64,000 bases of DNA from Roseococcus suduntuyensis. GTDB lineage: Bacteria; Pseudomonadota; Alphaproteobacteria; Acetobacterales; Acetobacteraceae. The stretch is taken from positions 1-64,000 of the forward strand of contig NZ_JACIDJ010000003.1 in the NCBI RefSeq assembly GCF_014196305.1. Direction: 5' to 3'. Shown here one piece after another: positions 11,924 to 19,562 of this stretch (positions within the stretch are counted from its first letter, which is position 1; every line of letters starts with the position of its first letter). The notes below the pieces were generated by a model, which worked only from the letters and a program-made list of their open reading frames with translations, was not told the origin of the DNA and ran no database searches. Made by a program: the position numbers and the translations under genes.

Positions 11924-13033
11924 ATGCTGCAGCCACCCCCCGCCGAACCCGGCATGCGCGAGGACGAGGTGGACACGCCCGCCCTGCTGCTCGACCTCGA
12001 CGCCTTCGAGCACAACCTCGACACCATGGCGGCTCTGCTGGCGCCGACCAGCGTGAAGCTGCGGGCGCACGCCAAGACGCACAAATCCCCCGTCATCGCC
12101 CGCATGCAGATGGCGCGCGGCGCCATCGGCCAATGCGTGCAGAAGGTGGCCGAGGCCGAGGCGCTGGTCTGGGGCGGCGTGCCCGATGTGATGGTGACCA
12201 ACCAGGTGGTGGGCGCGCGCAAGCTCGCGCGGCTCGCGGCACTGGCGAAGGTGGCGCGCGTGTCCATCTGCGCCGATGACCCCGCGCATGTGGACGCCAT
12301 CGAGGCCGCGGCGGAGGCCGCCGGCGTGCGAATTCCGGTGCTGGTCGAGATCGACGTGGGTGCCGCGCGCTGCGGCGTGCAGCCGGGGCCACCGGCCGTG
12401 GCACTGGCGCAGCGCATCGCGGCGTCCCGGCATCTGAGCTTCGGCGGGATCCAGGCCTATCACGGCAGCGCGCAGCACATCCGCACACCGGAGGGTCGCG
12501 CCACGGCCATCCGCGCAGCTTCAGAGGAAGCCCGCCGCACGGTGGAGCAGCTGCGCCAACAGGGGCTGGAGTGCCCCGTGGTGGGCGGCGCCGGCACCGG
12601 CACCTTCGCGCACGAACTGGCGAGCGGCGTCTACACCGAACTGCAAGCCGGCTCCTACGCGCTGATGGACGCCGACTACGCGCGCAACGAGGAGGCACCG
12701 CCCTTCCAGCACGCCCTCTTCGTGCTGGCGACGGTGATGAGTGCCGCCACCCCGCACATCGCGGTGCTCGATGCCGGCCACAAGGCCATGCCGACCGACA
12801 GCGGCTACCCGCTGGTCTGGGGGCGGGAAGGGGTGCGCTATGTCGGCGCCTCGGACGAGCACGGAAAGCTGACGGTGGAAGACCCCGCGCTCCGTCCGCG
12901 GCTGGGGGAGAAACTGCGCCTCGTGCCCGGCCATTGCGACCCGACTGTGGACCGCTACGACTGGTATGTGGGCGTCAGAAAGGGGCGGGTGGAATGCCTC
13001 TGGCCCGTCGCGGCGCGGGGGGGGATGGCGTAG
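11924..13033 (+). CDS. DSD1-family PLP enzyme (D-threonine aldolase / D-serine dehydratase type)
   Basis: 369 aa. It has an alanine-racemase-type N-terminal barrel with the PLP lysine in RAHAKTHKSP (about Lys51). The C-terminal beta domain carries the divalent-metal ligands His and Cys in PGHCDPTVD. Family members cleave D-3-hydroxyamino acids (D-threonine, 3-hydroxyaspartate) to an aldehyde plus glycine, or dehydrate D-serine. The other beta-hydroxyaspartate-cycle genes are absent nearby, so that specific role is not supported. Start: ATG with GGAG 8 nt upstream. Confidence 0.88.
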   Translation: MLQPPPAEPGMREDEVDTPALLLDLDAFEHNLDTMAALLAPTSVKLRAHAKTHKSPVIARMQMARGAIGQCVQKVAEAEALVWGGVPDVMVTNQVVGARKLARLAALAKVARVSICADDPAHVDAIEAAAEAAGVRIPVLVEIDVGAARCGVQPGPPAVALAQRIAASRHLSFGGIQAYHGSAQHIRTPEGRATAIRAASEEARRTVEQLRQQGLECPVVGGAGTGTFAHELASGVYTELQAGSYALMDADYARNEEAPPFQHALFVLATVMSAATPHIAVLDAGHKAMPTDSGYPLVWGREGVRYVGASDEHGKLTVEDPALRPRLGEKLRLVPGHCDPTVDRYDWYVGVRKGRVECLWPVAARGGMA

Positions 13034-13045
13034 CCAGCCCCGCGC

Positions 13046-13993
13046 TCAGCGCCTGCGAAACCGCTCCACCGCCGCCACCAGCGCCGTGCGGATGCCAGGT
13101 TCCAACGCCGAATGCCCGGCATCGGCCACCACCGTCAGCCGGGCGCGCGGCCAGGCGGCGGCCAGGTCGAAGGCCGTCTCGGCCGGGCAGACCATGTCGT
13201 AGCGGCCCTGGATGATCTCGGCCGGCATGTGCGCGATGCGGTGCATGCCGCCCAGCAGCCCGCCCTCGGGCAGGAAGAGCCGGTGCTTGAAGTAATGCGC
13301 CTCGATGCGCGCCAGCCCCAGCGCCGTGCGGTCCTGCGCGAAGGAAGCCACCGTCTCGGGCGAAGGCAGGAGGGTGGAGCAGCTTCCCTCGTAATGGCTC
13401 CAGGCCCGGGCGGCGGGCAGGTGCAAGGCGGGGTCGGGGCTGGTGAGGCGCCGCAGATAGGCCTCCAGCAGGTCATGCCGTTCCTCGGGCGGGATGTGCT
13501 CCACGAAGGCGGACCAGGCATCGGGGAAGAAGCGCCGCAGCCCGTGCAGGAACCACTCCACCTCCGCGTCGCGGCCGAGGAAGACGCCGCGCAGCACGCA
13601 GCCTGTCACGCGCTCCGGGTGCGCCTGGGCATAGGCCAGGGCCAGTGTGGAACCCCAGGAGCCGCCGAACAGCAGCCAGCGCTCCAGCCCCAGGAAGCGC
13701 CGCAGCGTCTCGATGTCCTCGACCAGATGCGGCGTGGTGTTGGCTGTGAGTTCCCCCAAGGGGCGCGAACGACCGGCGCCGCGCTGGTCGAACACCACCA
13801 GGCGCCAATGCGTGGGGTCAAAGAAGCGGCGATGCACGGCACCCGCCCCCGCACCCGGGCCCCCATGCAGGAACAGCACGGGCTGGCCGCGGGGGTTGCC
13901 CACCTGCTCCCAATACATGACATGCCCGTCGCCGAGCGGCAGCAGGCCGGTTTCGAAAGGCGCGATATCGGGGAAAAGGTCGCCACGGGGCAT
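13046..13993 (-). CDS. pip: Proline iminopeptidase
   Basis: 315-aa alpha/beta hydrolase of family S33, which releases N-terminal proline from peptides. The oxyanion-hole motif HGGPGAG is at about 43-49, the nucleophile Ser112 in GGSWGS, and the acid and His at GRYDMVCP and DAGHSALEPG near the C-terminus. I chose the ATG at 13993 (AAGGA about 10 nt upstream) over an upstream ATG at 14041. It is convergent with the D-threonine-aldolase-type gene and divergent from the zinc-ribbon gene. Confidence 0.93.
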   Translation of the reverse strand: MPRGDLFPDIAPFETGLLPLGDGHVMYWEQVGNPRGQPVLFLHGGPGAGAGAVHRRFFDPTHWRLVVFDQRGAGRSRPLGELTANTTPHLVEDIETLRRFLGLERWLLFGGSWGSTLALAYAQAHPERVTGCVLRGVFLGRDAEVEWFLHGLRRFFPDAWSAFVEHIPPEERHDLLEAYLRRLTSPDPALHLPAARAWSHYEGSCSTLLPSPETVASFAQDRTALGLARIEAHYFKHRLFLPEGGLLGGMHRIAHMPAEIIQGRYDMVCPAETAFDLAAAWPRARLTVVADAGHSALEPGIRTALVAAVERFRRR

Positions 13994-14098
13994 CCCGCAG
14001 TTATCCTTCGCCGCGCCGCGCGGGGCAATGGCTTCGGCCATCTGCGCCGATCATCATTCTCCCCCCTTCGCCTTCGGCCCCGGACTGCCTAGTTTAGC

Positions 14099-14854
14099 AT
14101 GATGCCAGTTTCGCGACCCGGCCAGAGCGCCGCGTCCACCGCACCCCAGGGGGCCGTGTGCGCGGTCTGCGGCACCGAAAGCCGCCAGGCCCTGTTCCGC
14201 GCCACCGCGCCGGAGCAGGCGCCGGACCTCGACCTGCGGCCGGGCCAGCCGCTGCGCGCCACCATGGGGCGCTGGCTGCAGCAATGCCCGCATTGCGGAT
14301 ATTCGGCGCCGGACATCACCCAGGCGCATCCGGCCGCGGCACAGGCGGTGGGCGGGGCGAATTACCGCGCGCTGCTAAACGATGCCTCCCACCCCCCGCT
14401 CGCGCGGCGATTCCTGGCCTGGGCGCTGGTGCTGGAGGAGACGGGCGCGCTGCACGCCGCCGCCGAGGCCACGCTGCAGGCCGCCTGGACGGCGGATGAT
14501 CTCGGCCGCCCCGAACTCGCCCGCGCCTGGCGGCTGGAGGCGGTGGCGCTGTGGCGCAGCGGCCCGCCCTTGGATGCCGAGCAGACCGTGCGCGTCGTGG
14601 ACGCGCTGCGCCGCGCCGAGGAATGGGAGGATGCCGCCCACACCGCCCGCGCCCTGCTGCAGGATGGCCCGCCCGAGGCGGTGGCCCAGGTGCTGGCCCT
14701 GGAACTGCGGCTGATCGAGGCGGAGGACGCGGCGCGGCACAGCGTGGCCTCCGCCCTGCCGCCACCTTCGCGCCGGCCGCATGTGTCGCACCAGCGCAAC
14801 CGGCCGCGCGGCGATGGGCTGTTCGGCTGGCTGCGGCGGCTGTTCCGGCGTTGA
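14099..14854 (+). CDS. Zinc-ribbon hypothetical protein with helical repeat region
   Basis: 251 aa, cytosolic. Two CxxC pairs (CAVC at about 21-24 and CPHC at about 64-67) probably bind one zinc. A roughly 130-residue Ala-rich helical region follows, resembling the DUF2225 layout (zinc ribbon plus TPR-like helices). The tail is basic (LFGWLRRLFRR). No Shine-Dalgarno precedes the double ATG, so translation may be leaderless or weak. The function is unknown and the DUF2225 link is by architecture only. Confidence 0.65.
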   Translation: MMPVSRPGQSAASTAPQGAVCAVCGTESRQALFRATAPEQAPDLDLRPGQPLRATMGRWLQQCPHCGYSAPDITQAHPAAAQAVGGANYRALLNDASHPPLARRFLAWALVLEETGALHAAAEATLQAAWTADDLGRPELARAWRLEAVALWRSGPPLDAEQTVRVVDALRRAEEWEDAAHTARALLQDGPPEAVAQVLALELRLIEAEDAARHSVASALPPPSRRPHVSHQRNRPRGDGLFGWLRRLFRR

Positions 14855-14879
14855 CCTGAGGAGGCACCCCGTCCAGATA

Positions 14880-14893
14880 GGTTATAACATACC
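14880..14893 (+). promoter_or_regulatory. Candidate Zur operator before znuA-like gene
   Basis: GGTTATAACATACC is an A+T-rich imperfect palindrome with a GTTATA half-site, in a region that is otherwise about 75% GC. It lies 19-32 nt before the start of a zinc-type binding protein. Proteobacterial Zur boxes have the general form GTTATA-n-TATAAC, so the left half matches fully and the right half partly. It could instead be the -10 element itself. Confidence 0.5.
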
Positions 14894-14911
14894 TGTTCTG
14901 CGAGGTGCCCG

Positions 14912-15799
14912 ATGAACCGCCGCCTTCTCCTGGCCCTGCCGGCCCTGCTGCCTTTCACCGCGCTCCGCGCGCAGGCGCGCCCCGTCGTCGCCGCCTCCTT
15001 CACCATCCTGGGTGACCTGACGCAGCAGGTGGTGGGCGACCGCGCCGAGCTGCGCGTCATCGCGGGCCCTGATGTGGACGCGCATCATTTCCAGACCCGC
15101 CCCTCCCATGCCGAGGCGGTGCGGACGGCGAACGTCGCCATCCGCAACGGGGCGGGCTTCGACAACTGGTTCAACCGCCTGCTGGGCAGCACGAATTTCC
15201 GCGGAACCCGGGTGGTCGCGACCGAGGGCCTCACCCTGCTGCGCGAGGCCCCGCGCCCCGGCCACAACCACGGCCACAACGACCCCCATGCCTGGCAGGA
15301 TGCGCGGCTCGCCGCCCGCTACATCCGCAACATCGAGGCCGGCATGGTCCAGGCCGATGCGGACGGCGCCACGCAATACCGCGCCCAGGCCGATGCCGCC
15401 GTGGCCCGGCTGGAGGCGCTGGATGCCTGGGTCCGCGCCGAAATCGCGCGCGTGCCCGAGGCGCGGCGCGTCGTCGTGACCAGCCATGACGCCTTTGCCT
15501 ATTTCGGCGCGGCCTATGGCGTGCGCTTCCTGGCCCCCCAGGGCATCGGCAACACGGAGCCCTCGGCCCAGCAGGTGGCGCGGCTGATCCGGCAGATCCG
15601 CGAGAACAACATCACCGCCGTCTTCGTCGAGAACATCAGCAACCCCGCCACGCTGGAGCGCCTGGCGCGCGAGGCGGGGGTGACGGTGCAGGGCCGTCTC
15701 TACGCCGATGCGCTCTCGGCCGCCGATGGCCCGGCCGCGACCTATGAGGCGATGATGCGCCACAATGTCGGGCTGATGGTGCGGGCCATGGCGGGGTGA
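14912..15799 (+). CDS. znuA: Zinc/manganese-type ABC transporter substrate-binding protein
   Basis: 295 aa, periplasmic after a signal peptide (about 1-22, ending LRAQA). This is a cluster A-I metal receptor. Metal His residues are likely in DVDAHHFQ (about 52-59), in DPHAWQD behind a short His-rich GHNHGHND loop (about 117-124), and in VTSHDAF. The His loop favours zinc over manganese. No znuB or znuC lies beside it, so the permease and ATPase must be elsewhere. GAGGT lies 6 nt before the ATG. A Zur-like palindrome precedes it. Confidence 0.88.
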   Translation: MNRRLLLALPALLPFTALRAQARPVVAASFTILGDLTQQVVGDRAELRVIAGPDVDAHHFQTRPSHAEAVRTANVAIRNGAGFDNWFNRLLGSTNFRGTRVVATEGLTLLREAPRPGHNHGHNDPHAWQDARLAARYIRNIEAGMVQADADGATQYRAQADAAVARLEALDAWVRAEIARVPEARRVVVTSHDAFAYFGAAYGVRFLAPQGIGNTEPSAQQVARLIRQIRENNITAVFVENISNPATLERLAREAGVTVQGRLYADALSAADGPAATYEAMMRHNVGLMVRAMAG

Positions 15800-15852
15800 G
15801 GGCAGAAGGCGGGCCGGATGGTGCTTGCGGAAATTTCTCGCCCCGGGTGAAA

Positions 15853-15883
15853 CCTTGGGCGAGGCCCGGGCGAAGTCCCAAGG
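15853..15883. terminator. Possible hairpin terminator after znuA-like gene
   Basis: CCTTGGG (15853-15859) pairs with CCCAAGG (15877-15883) around a GC-rich loop that can itself fold. No T-run follows, so termination is only suggested by position, between the receptor gene and the rhodanese gene. Confidence 0.3.
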
Positions 15884-15904
15884 GCACAGCATCCGCGGGA
15901 CAGC

Positions 15905-16450
15905 ATGACGCCACGCCGCTCCTTGCCGCTTCTCCTGGCCGGCGCCGCCCTGGCGCCAGGACCCGCCCAGGCCTGGCTCTGGCGCCGCGGCCTGCCCGAC
16001 CCGGCCGACGCCGCCACCACCCTGGAGGCGGTGGAGCGGGCCGTAACGCGGCTGATCCCGGTGCCGGAGATCACGCCCCGCGAACTCGTCCCGCGCCTGG
16101 CGGAGATGATCCTTTTCGACGTGCGCGAGGCCGAGGAATTCGCCCTCAGCCGGCTGCCTGGCGCCCGGCGCCTGCCGCCCGACATGCCGGCCGCGGCCTT
16201 CCGCGCGGCCCATGGCGCGGAGGTGGCGGGCGCGCGGGTGGTGTTCTACTGCGCGGTGGGGTGGCGTTCGGGCCGGATGCTGGAGCGGGTGCAGGCCACG
16301 ATCGCCAGCGCGGGCCCGGCGGCGCTGTATAACCTCCGCGGCGGCCTGTTCCGCTGGCGCGCCGAGGGCCTGCCCCTGGAAGGCGCCGCCGAGGTCCATC
16401 ACTACGATGCCGCCTGGGGCCAGTTGCTGCGCCGGACCCTTGGCCGCTAA
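15905..16450 (+). CDS. Rhodanese-like domain protein, exported
   Basis: 181 aa. A signal peptide-like N-terminus (MTPRRSLPLLLAGAALAPGPAQA) precedes a single rhodanese domain (about 55-165). The active-site Cys116 sits in FYCAVGWRSG, so sulfurtransferase chemistry is possible. The larger-than-usual loop (CAVGWR) fits rhodanese rather than Cdc25 phosphatase. The next gene starts inside its 3' end, so the rhodanese and the two glycosyltransferases appear to be one operon. What links them is unknown. Confidence 0.85.
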   Translation: MTPRRSLPLLLAGAALAPGPAQAWLWRRGLPDPADAATTLEAVERAVTRLIPVPEITPRELVPRLAEMILFDVREAEEFALSRLPGARRLPPDMPAAAFRAAHGAEVAGARVVFYCAVGWRSGRMLERVQATIASAGPAALYNLRGGLFRWRAEGLPLEGAAEVHHYDAAWGQLLRRTLGR

Positions 16451-17774
16451 CCCCTCCATTCCCACGCCGGTGACGCGGATCGCCGCGGCGCCCGTGCTGG
16501 TCTTCGCCGCCCTGCTTCTCGTCCTGCAGGCGGGCATGCTGGCGCTGGCGCCCCGCCTGGTCGAAGGCGCCGAAATCCCGCTCGCCCCCGTGCTGGGCTT
16601 CGTGGCGCTGGCCATGGCGGGGGGCGCGCTGTGGCTTTGGGCCATCCCGGGGCCGCTTGCGCGCATGGGCTGGCCCGCCTGGCTGGCGCTGGGGGCGGCG
16701 ATGCGCCTCCTCTGGCTGGACGCGCCGGTGGTGCTGAACACCGACCACTTTCGCTACCTGTGGGAAGGGGCGCTGCTGGCGCATGGGCTCTCGCCCTGGG
16801 GGTCGCCGGTTGCGGCGGGCGTGCCCGAGGCGCTGGGCCAGGCCGGCGCCGTCCTGGCGCCGCAGGTGAACTTCCCCACCTTGCGCAGCATCTATCCTGG
16901 CACGGCACAGGCGGGTTTCGGGCTGGCGCATCTGGTCTGGCCCTGGGATGTGCGGGGGCTGCGCCTCGTGGCGCTGGCGGCGGAGGCGGCCACGCTCGGC
17001 CTCTCGATGCTGCTGCTGCGCCGTGCCGGCTGGCCGGCCGCGCGGGCGGCGCTGTGGTGGTGCTGTCCGCTGGCGCCGGTGCTGATGCTGGGCAATGCCC
17101 ATGTGGATGTGCTGGTGCCGCCGCTGCTGCTGGGCGCGCTGCTCGCCACCCTGGCGGGGCGGGGGGTCACGGCCGGGGTGGTGCTGGGGCTGGCGGTGGG
17201 CGTGAAGCTCTGGCCTGTGCTGCTGGCGCCGTTGCTCGGTCGGGCGCTGCCGTCGGAGGCGCGTCCCGGTGCCGCGCTGGCGCTGGTTGTGGTGGGCGGC
17301 GCCATGGTGGCGCCGCTGCTGACGACGCTCGGCACGGGCGAGGCAGGGCTTGCGGCCTATGCGGGCGGCTGGCTGGTGAACAACGCGCCCCTGGCCTGGG
17401 CAGTGGCCCTATGGCCGGGGGCGGGTGCGGGGCTCAGGCCCGTGCTCGGGCTTGTGGCCGGGGTGGTCGCGCTGGCCGTCGCCTGGCGTGCGCCGTCGGG
17501 CCCGGCGGGGCTGCTGGGGGGCGCGCTCGTGGTCGCGGCCAGCGTCTTCTACCTCTCGCCCGCGCAATACCCATGGTATGCGGCATGGTTCATGCCGCTC
17601 GCCACCCTGCTTGCCTTCCGCCCATTGCTGCTGCCGGCGGCGCTGCTGCCGGTCTACTGGCTGTGGTTCCCGCTGGACCGGGCGGGGCAGGGGGCATTGT
17701 TCAACCAGGCGCTGGCCGCGCTGCACCTGCTGCCGGTGTTGCTGGCCCTGGCCCTCTGGTGGCCGCGGCGATGA
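16440..17774 (+). CDS. GT87-type (DUF2029) integral membrane glycosyltransferase
   Basis: About 444 aa from a TTG at 16440, or 434 aa from a GTG at 16470; no ATG or clear ribosome site decides this. The protein is almost entirely hydrophobic, with ten or more membrane segments. An early loop Asp motif (NTDHFRYLWEG) and a late YPWY...P region are typical of GT-C-fold enzymes using polyprenyl-phosphate sugars. It overlaps the rhodanese gene upstream and the GT2 gene downstream (ATGA). The likely job is transfer of a sugar from a lipid carrier to an unknown envelope acceptor. Confidence 0.8.
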   Translation: MAANPSIPTPVTRIAAAPVLVFAALLLVLQAGMLALAPRLVEGAEIPLAPVLGFVALAMAGGALWLWAIPGPLARMGWPAWLALGAAMRLLWLDAPVVLNTDHFRYLWEGALLAHGLSPWGSPVAAGVPEALGQAGAVLAPQVNFPTLRSIYPGTAQAGFGLAHLVWPWDVRGLRLVALAAEAATLGLSMLLLRRAGWPAARAALWWCCPLAPVLMLGNAHVDVLVPPLLLGALLATLAGRGVTAGVVLGLAVGVKLWPVLLAPLLGRALPSEARPGAALALVVVGGAMVAPLLTTLGTGEAGLAAYAGGWLVNNAPLAWAVALWPGAGAGLRPVLGLVAGVVALAVAWRAPSGPAGLLGGALVVAASVFYLSPAQYPWYAAWFMPLATLLAFRPLLLPAALLPVYWLWFPLDRAGQGALFNQALAALHLLPVLLALALWWPRR

Positions 17775-18478
17775 GCGCGCCCGGCGGCCTGCGCGTGGGC
17801 GTGGTGATCCCGGCGCGCGACGAGGCGCCGGCGCTGCCGCGCGTGCTGCCCTTCCTGCCGCCCTGGCTGGCCCAGGTGGTGGTGGTGGACAATGGCAGCC
17901 GCGACGCCACGGCCGAGGTCGCGCGCACCCTGGGCGCGCAGGTGGTGGCTGAACCACGCCGCGGCTATGGCCAGGCCTGCCTCACCGGCATCGCCGCCCT
18001 CGCGCCCGATGTGGACACCGTGCTGTTCATGGACGCCGACGCGGCCGACCGGCCGGAGGATATCCCAACCCTGCTGGCACCCATCGCGGCCGGGGAAGCG
18101 CAGCTCGTCATCGGCTCGCGCGTGCGGGGCAGGTTGGAGCGCGGCGCCCTGACGCCGCAGCAGCGCATGGGCAATGCGCTGGCCTGCGCGCTCATGCGCG
18201 GCATCTGGGGCGGGCGCTTCACCGACCTTGGCCCCTTCCGCGCCATCACCCGCGCGGCCCTGACGAAGCTCGCCATGCAGGACAGGACCTGGGGCTGGAC
18301 GGTCGAGATGCAGGCGCGCGCCCTGCGCCTCGGCCTGCCCGTGGCCGAGGTCCCGGTGGGCTACCGGCGCCGCGTGGGCGTGTCCAAGATTTCGGGCACG
18401 CTCATGGGCTCGGTGCGGGCCGGGACGTGCATCCTCTACGTGATCGGGCGCGAGGCGCTGGCCCGCCGCGCGCCCTGA
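17771..18478 (+). CDS. GT2 glycosyltransferase, polyprenyl-phosphate sugar synthase type
   Basis: 235 aa with a GT-A fold. It has the N-terminal VVIPARDEAPAL strand, VVDNGSRDAT, the metal-binding DADAAD motif (about 86-91), and a GWTVEMQ motif that in DPM1-like enzymes lies near the acceptor site. The C-terminus lacks the two membrane anchors often fused to such enzymes. The start overlaps the GT87 stop as ATGA. A cytosolic GT2 making a polyprenyl-phosphate sugar, feeding the neighbouring GT-C enzyme, is a reasonable inference. Confidence 0.87.
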   Translation: MSAPGGLRVGVVIPARDEAPALPRVLPFLPPWLAQVVVVDNGSRDATAEVARTLGAQVVAEPRRGYGQACLTGIAALAPDVDTVLFMDADAADRPEDIPTLLAPIAAGEAQLVIGSRVRGRLERGALTPQQRMGNALACALMRGIWGGRFTDLGPFRAITRAALTKLAMQDRTWGWTVEMQARALRLGLPVAEVPVGYRRRVGVSKISGTLMGSVRAGTCILYVIGREALARRAP

Positions 18479-18484
18479 GGCGCC

Positions 18485-19456
18485 TCAGCCATCCAGCCGC
18501 CGCAACCGCCCGCTGCGGACCAGTTCCGCCCAGCGCGCCGCGTCGGCGCGGAAATAGGCGGCGAAGCCGGCGGCGTCGGTCGGGATGGGCTCCACCAGCG
18601 CCTGGCGCATGCGCTCCTGCACGGCGGCGGTGGCGATGGCCTCGCGGCAGGCGGCCTCCAGGCGCTGGAAGGCGGCCTGGGGCGTGCCGGTGCGGGTGAA
18701 GAAGCCCAGCCACAGGCCGAATTCGTAGCCGGCCACGCCCTGCTCGGCCACGGTCGGCAATTCGGGGAAGACCGCCGTTCGCGCCGCGGAGGTGACGCCC
18801 AGCGCCCGCACCGCGCCACCCCGCACCTGGCCCGAGGCCGAGCCCGCCGCGTCCAGCAGGAAGTTGATCCGCTGGCTGATCAGGTCCGGATAGACCGCGC
18901 CCGAGCCGCGATAGGGCACGTGCAGAAGCTGGGTGTTGGTCGCCGCCGCCAGCAATTCGCCGGCCAGGTGGCTGCCCGTGCCCGGACCCGACGAGCCATA
19001 GCTGATCTCGCCCGGCCGGGCCCGCGCGGCGGCCAGCAGATCGCCCAGGTTCTGGAAGGGGGCCTGGGGCGAGACCACCAGCAGCATGGGCACGGCGCCG
19101 ATGCCGCTCAGCGGCGTCAGGTCGTTCAGCGGATCATAGTTCAGCGTCTGCAAGGAAGGCCCGGTGGCCTTGGAGACGGAGCCGAGCACGAAGCTGTAGC
19201 CATCGGCCGGGGAGCTGCGCGCCACATGCGCGCCGCCGATATGCCCGCCGGCGCCCGGCCGCTGCTCCACCACCACCGTCTGGCCCAGGATGCGCGACAT
19301 CTCGGGCGCGATGACCCGGCCCAGCACATCGGCCGAGCCGCCGGTGGCATAGGGAATGACCATGGTGACCGGGCGCTCGGGGAAGGCGGCGCGGGCGATG
19401 GTGGGGGCGGCGAGGCCAAGCCCCGCGAGGAGGGGGAGGGAACGGCGATGCAGCAT
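18485..19456 (-). CDS. Bug-family tripartite tricarboxylate transporter receptor
   Basis: 323 aa with a signal peptide (about 1-24, ending ARAA). This is a Bug/TctC-type periplasmic receptor. The core opens with FPERPVTMVIPYATGGSADVLGR, then VVVEQRPGAGGHIG, YGSSGPGTGSHL and VPYRGSG, all family landmarks. It would deliver a carboxylate to a TctAB permease, but no tctA or tctB lies in the window. It is 106 bp downstream of the acyl-CoA ligase gene on the same strand, so it may belong to that catabolic operon. The ligand is unknown. Confidence 0.93.
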   Translation of the reverse strand: MLHRRSLPLLAGLGLAAPTIARAAFPERPVTMVIPYATGGSADVLGRVIAPEMSRILGQTVVVEQRPGAGGHIGGAHVARSSPADGYSFVLGSVSKATGPSLQTLNYDPLNDLTPLSGIGAVPMLLVVSPQAPFQNLGDLLAAARARPGEISYGSSGPGTGSHLAGELLAAATNTQLLHVPYRGSGAVYPDLISQRINFLLDAAGSASGQVRGGAVRALGVTSAARTAVFPELPTVAEQGVAGYEFGLWLGFFTRTGTPQAAFQRLEAACREAIATAAVQERMRQALVEPIPTDAAGFAAYFRADAARWAELVRSGRLRRLDG

Positions 19457-19490
19457 GGGGCAGTCTCCTGGATCGGCTTGGGGCTCCAGG

Positions 19491-19509
19491 TTGGCACGAA
19501 CCATGCCAA
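19491..19509. promoter_or_regulatory. Dyad upstream of Bug receptor
   Basis: TTGGCA (19491-19496) and TGCCAA (19504-19509) form a perfect inverted repeat with a 7-bp spacer, 35-53 bp before the receptor start. Size and placement suit a dimeric regulator site. No regulator gene is nearby, so this is a candidate only. Confidence 0.3.
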
Positions 19510-19562
19510 GGGGCCCCGCCGCGGCGAGACCCCTTATTGCACGATCTAATTTGGTAGGAAAG

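Noticed and set aside
11924-13033. bhcC of a beta-hydroxyaspartate cycle
   Set aside because: The fold fits, but the aminotransferase, dehydratase and imine reductase partners are absent from the neighbourhood, so only the family is assigned.
14882-16741. Long open frame of about 620 codons on the minus strand across znuA-like, rhodanese and GT87 genes
   Set aside because: It is antisense to three genes with clear family motifs, is His/Arg/Gly-rich low-complexity sequence, and has no recognisable domain. Such frames arise from high GC3 content.
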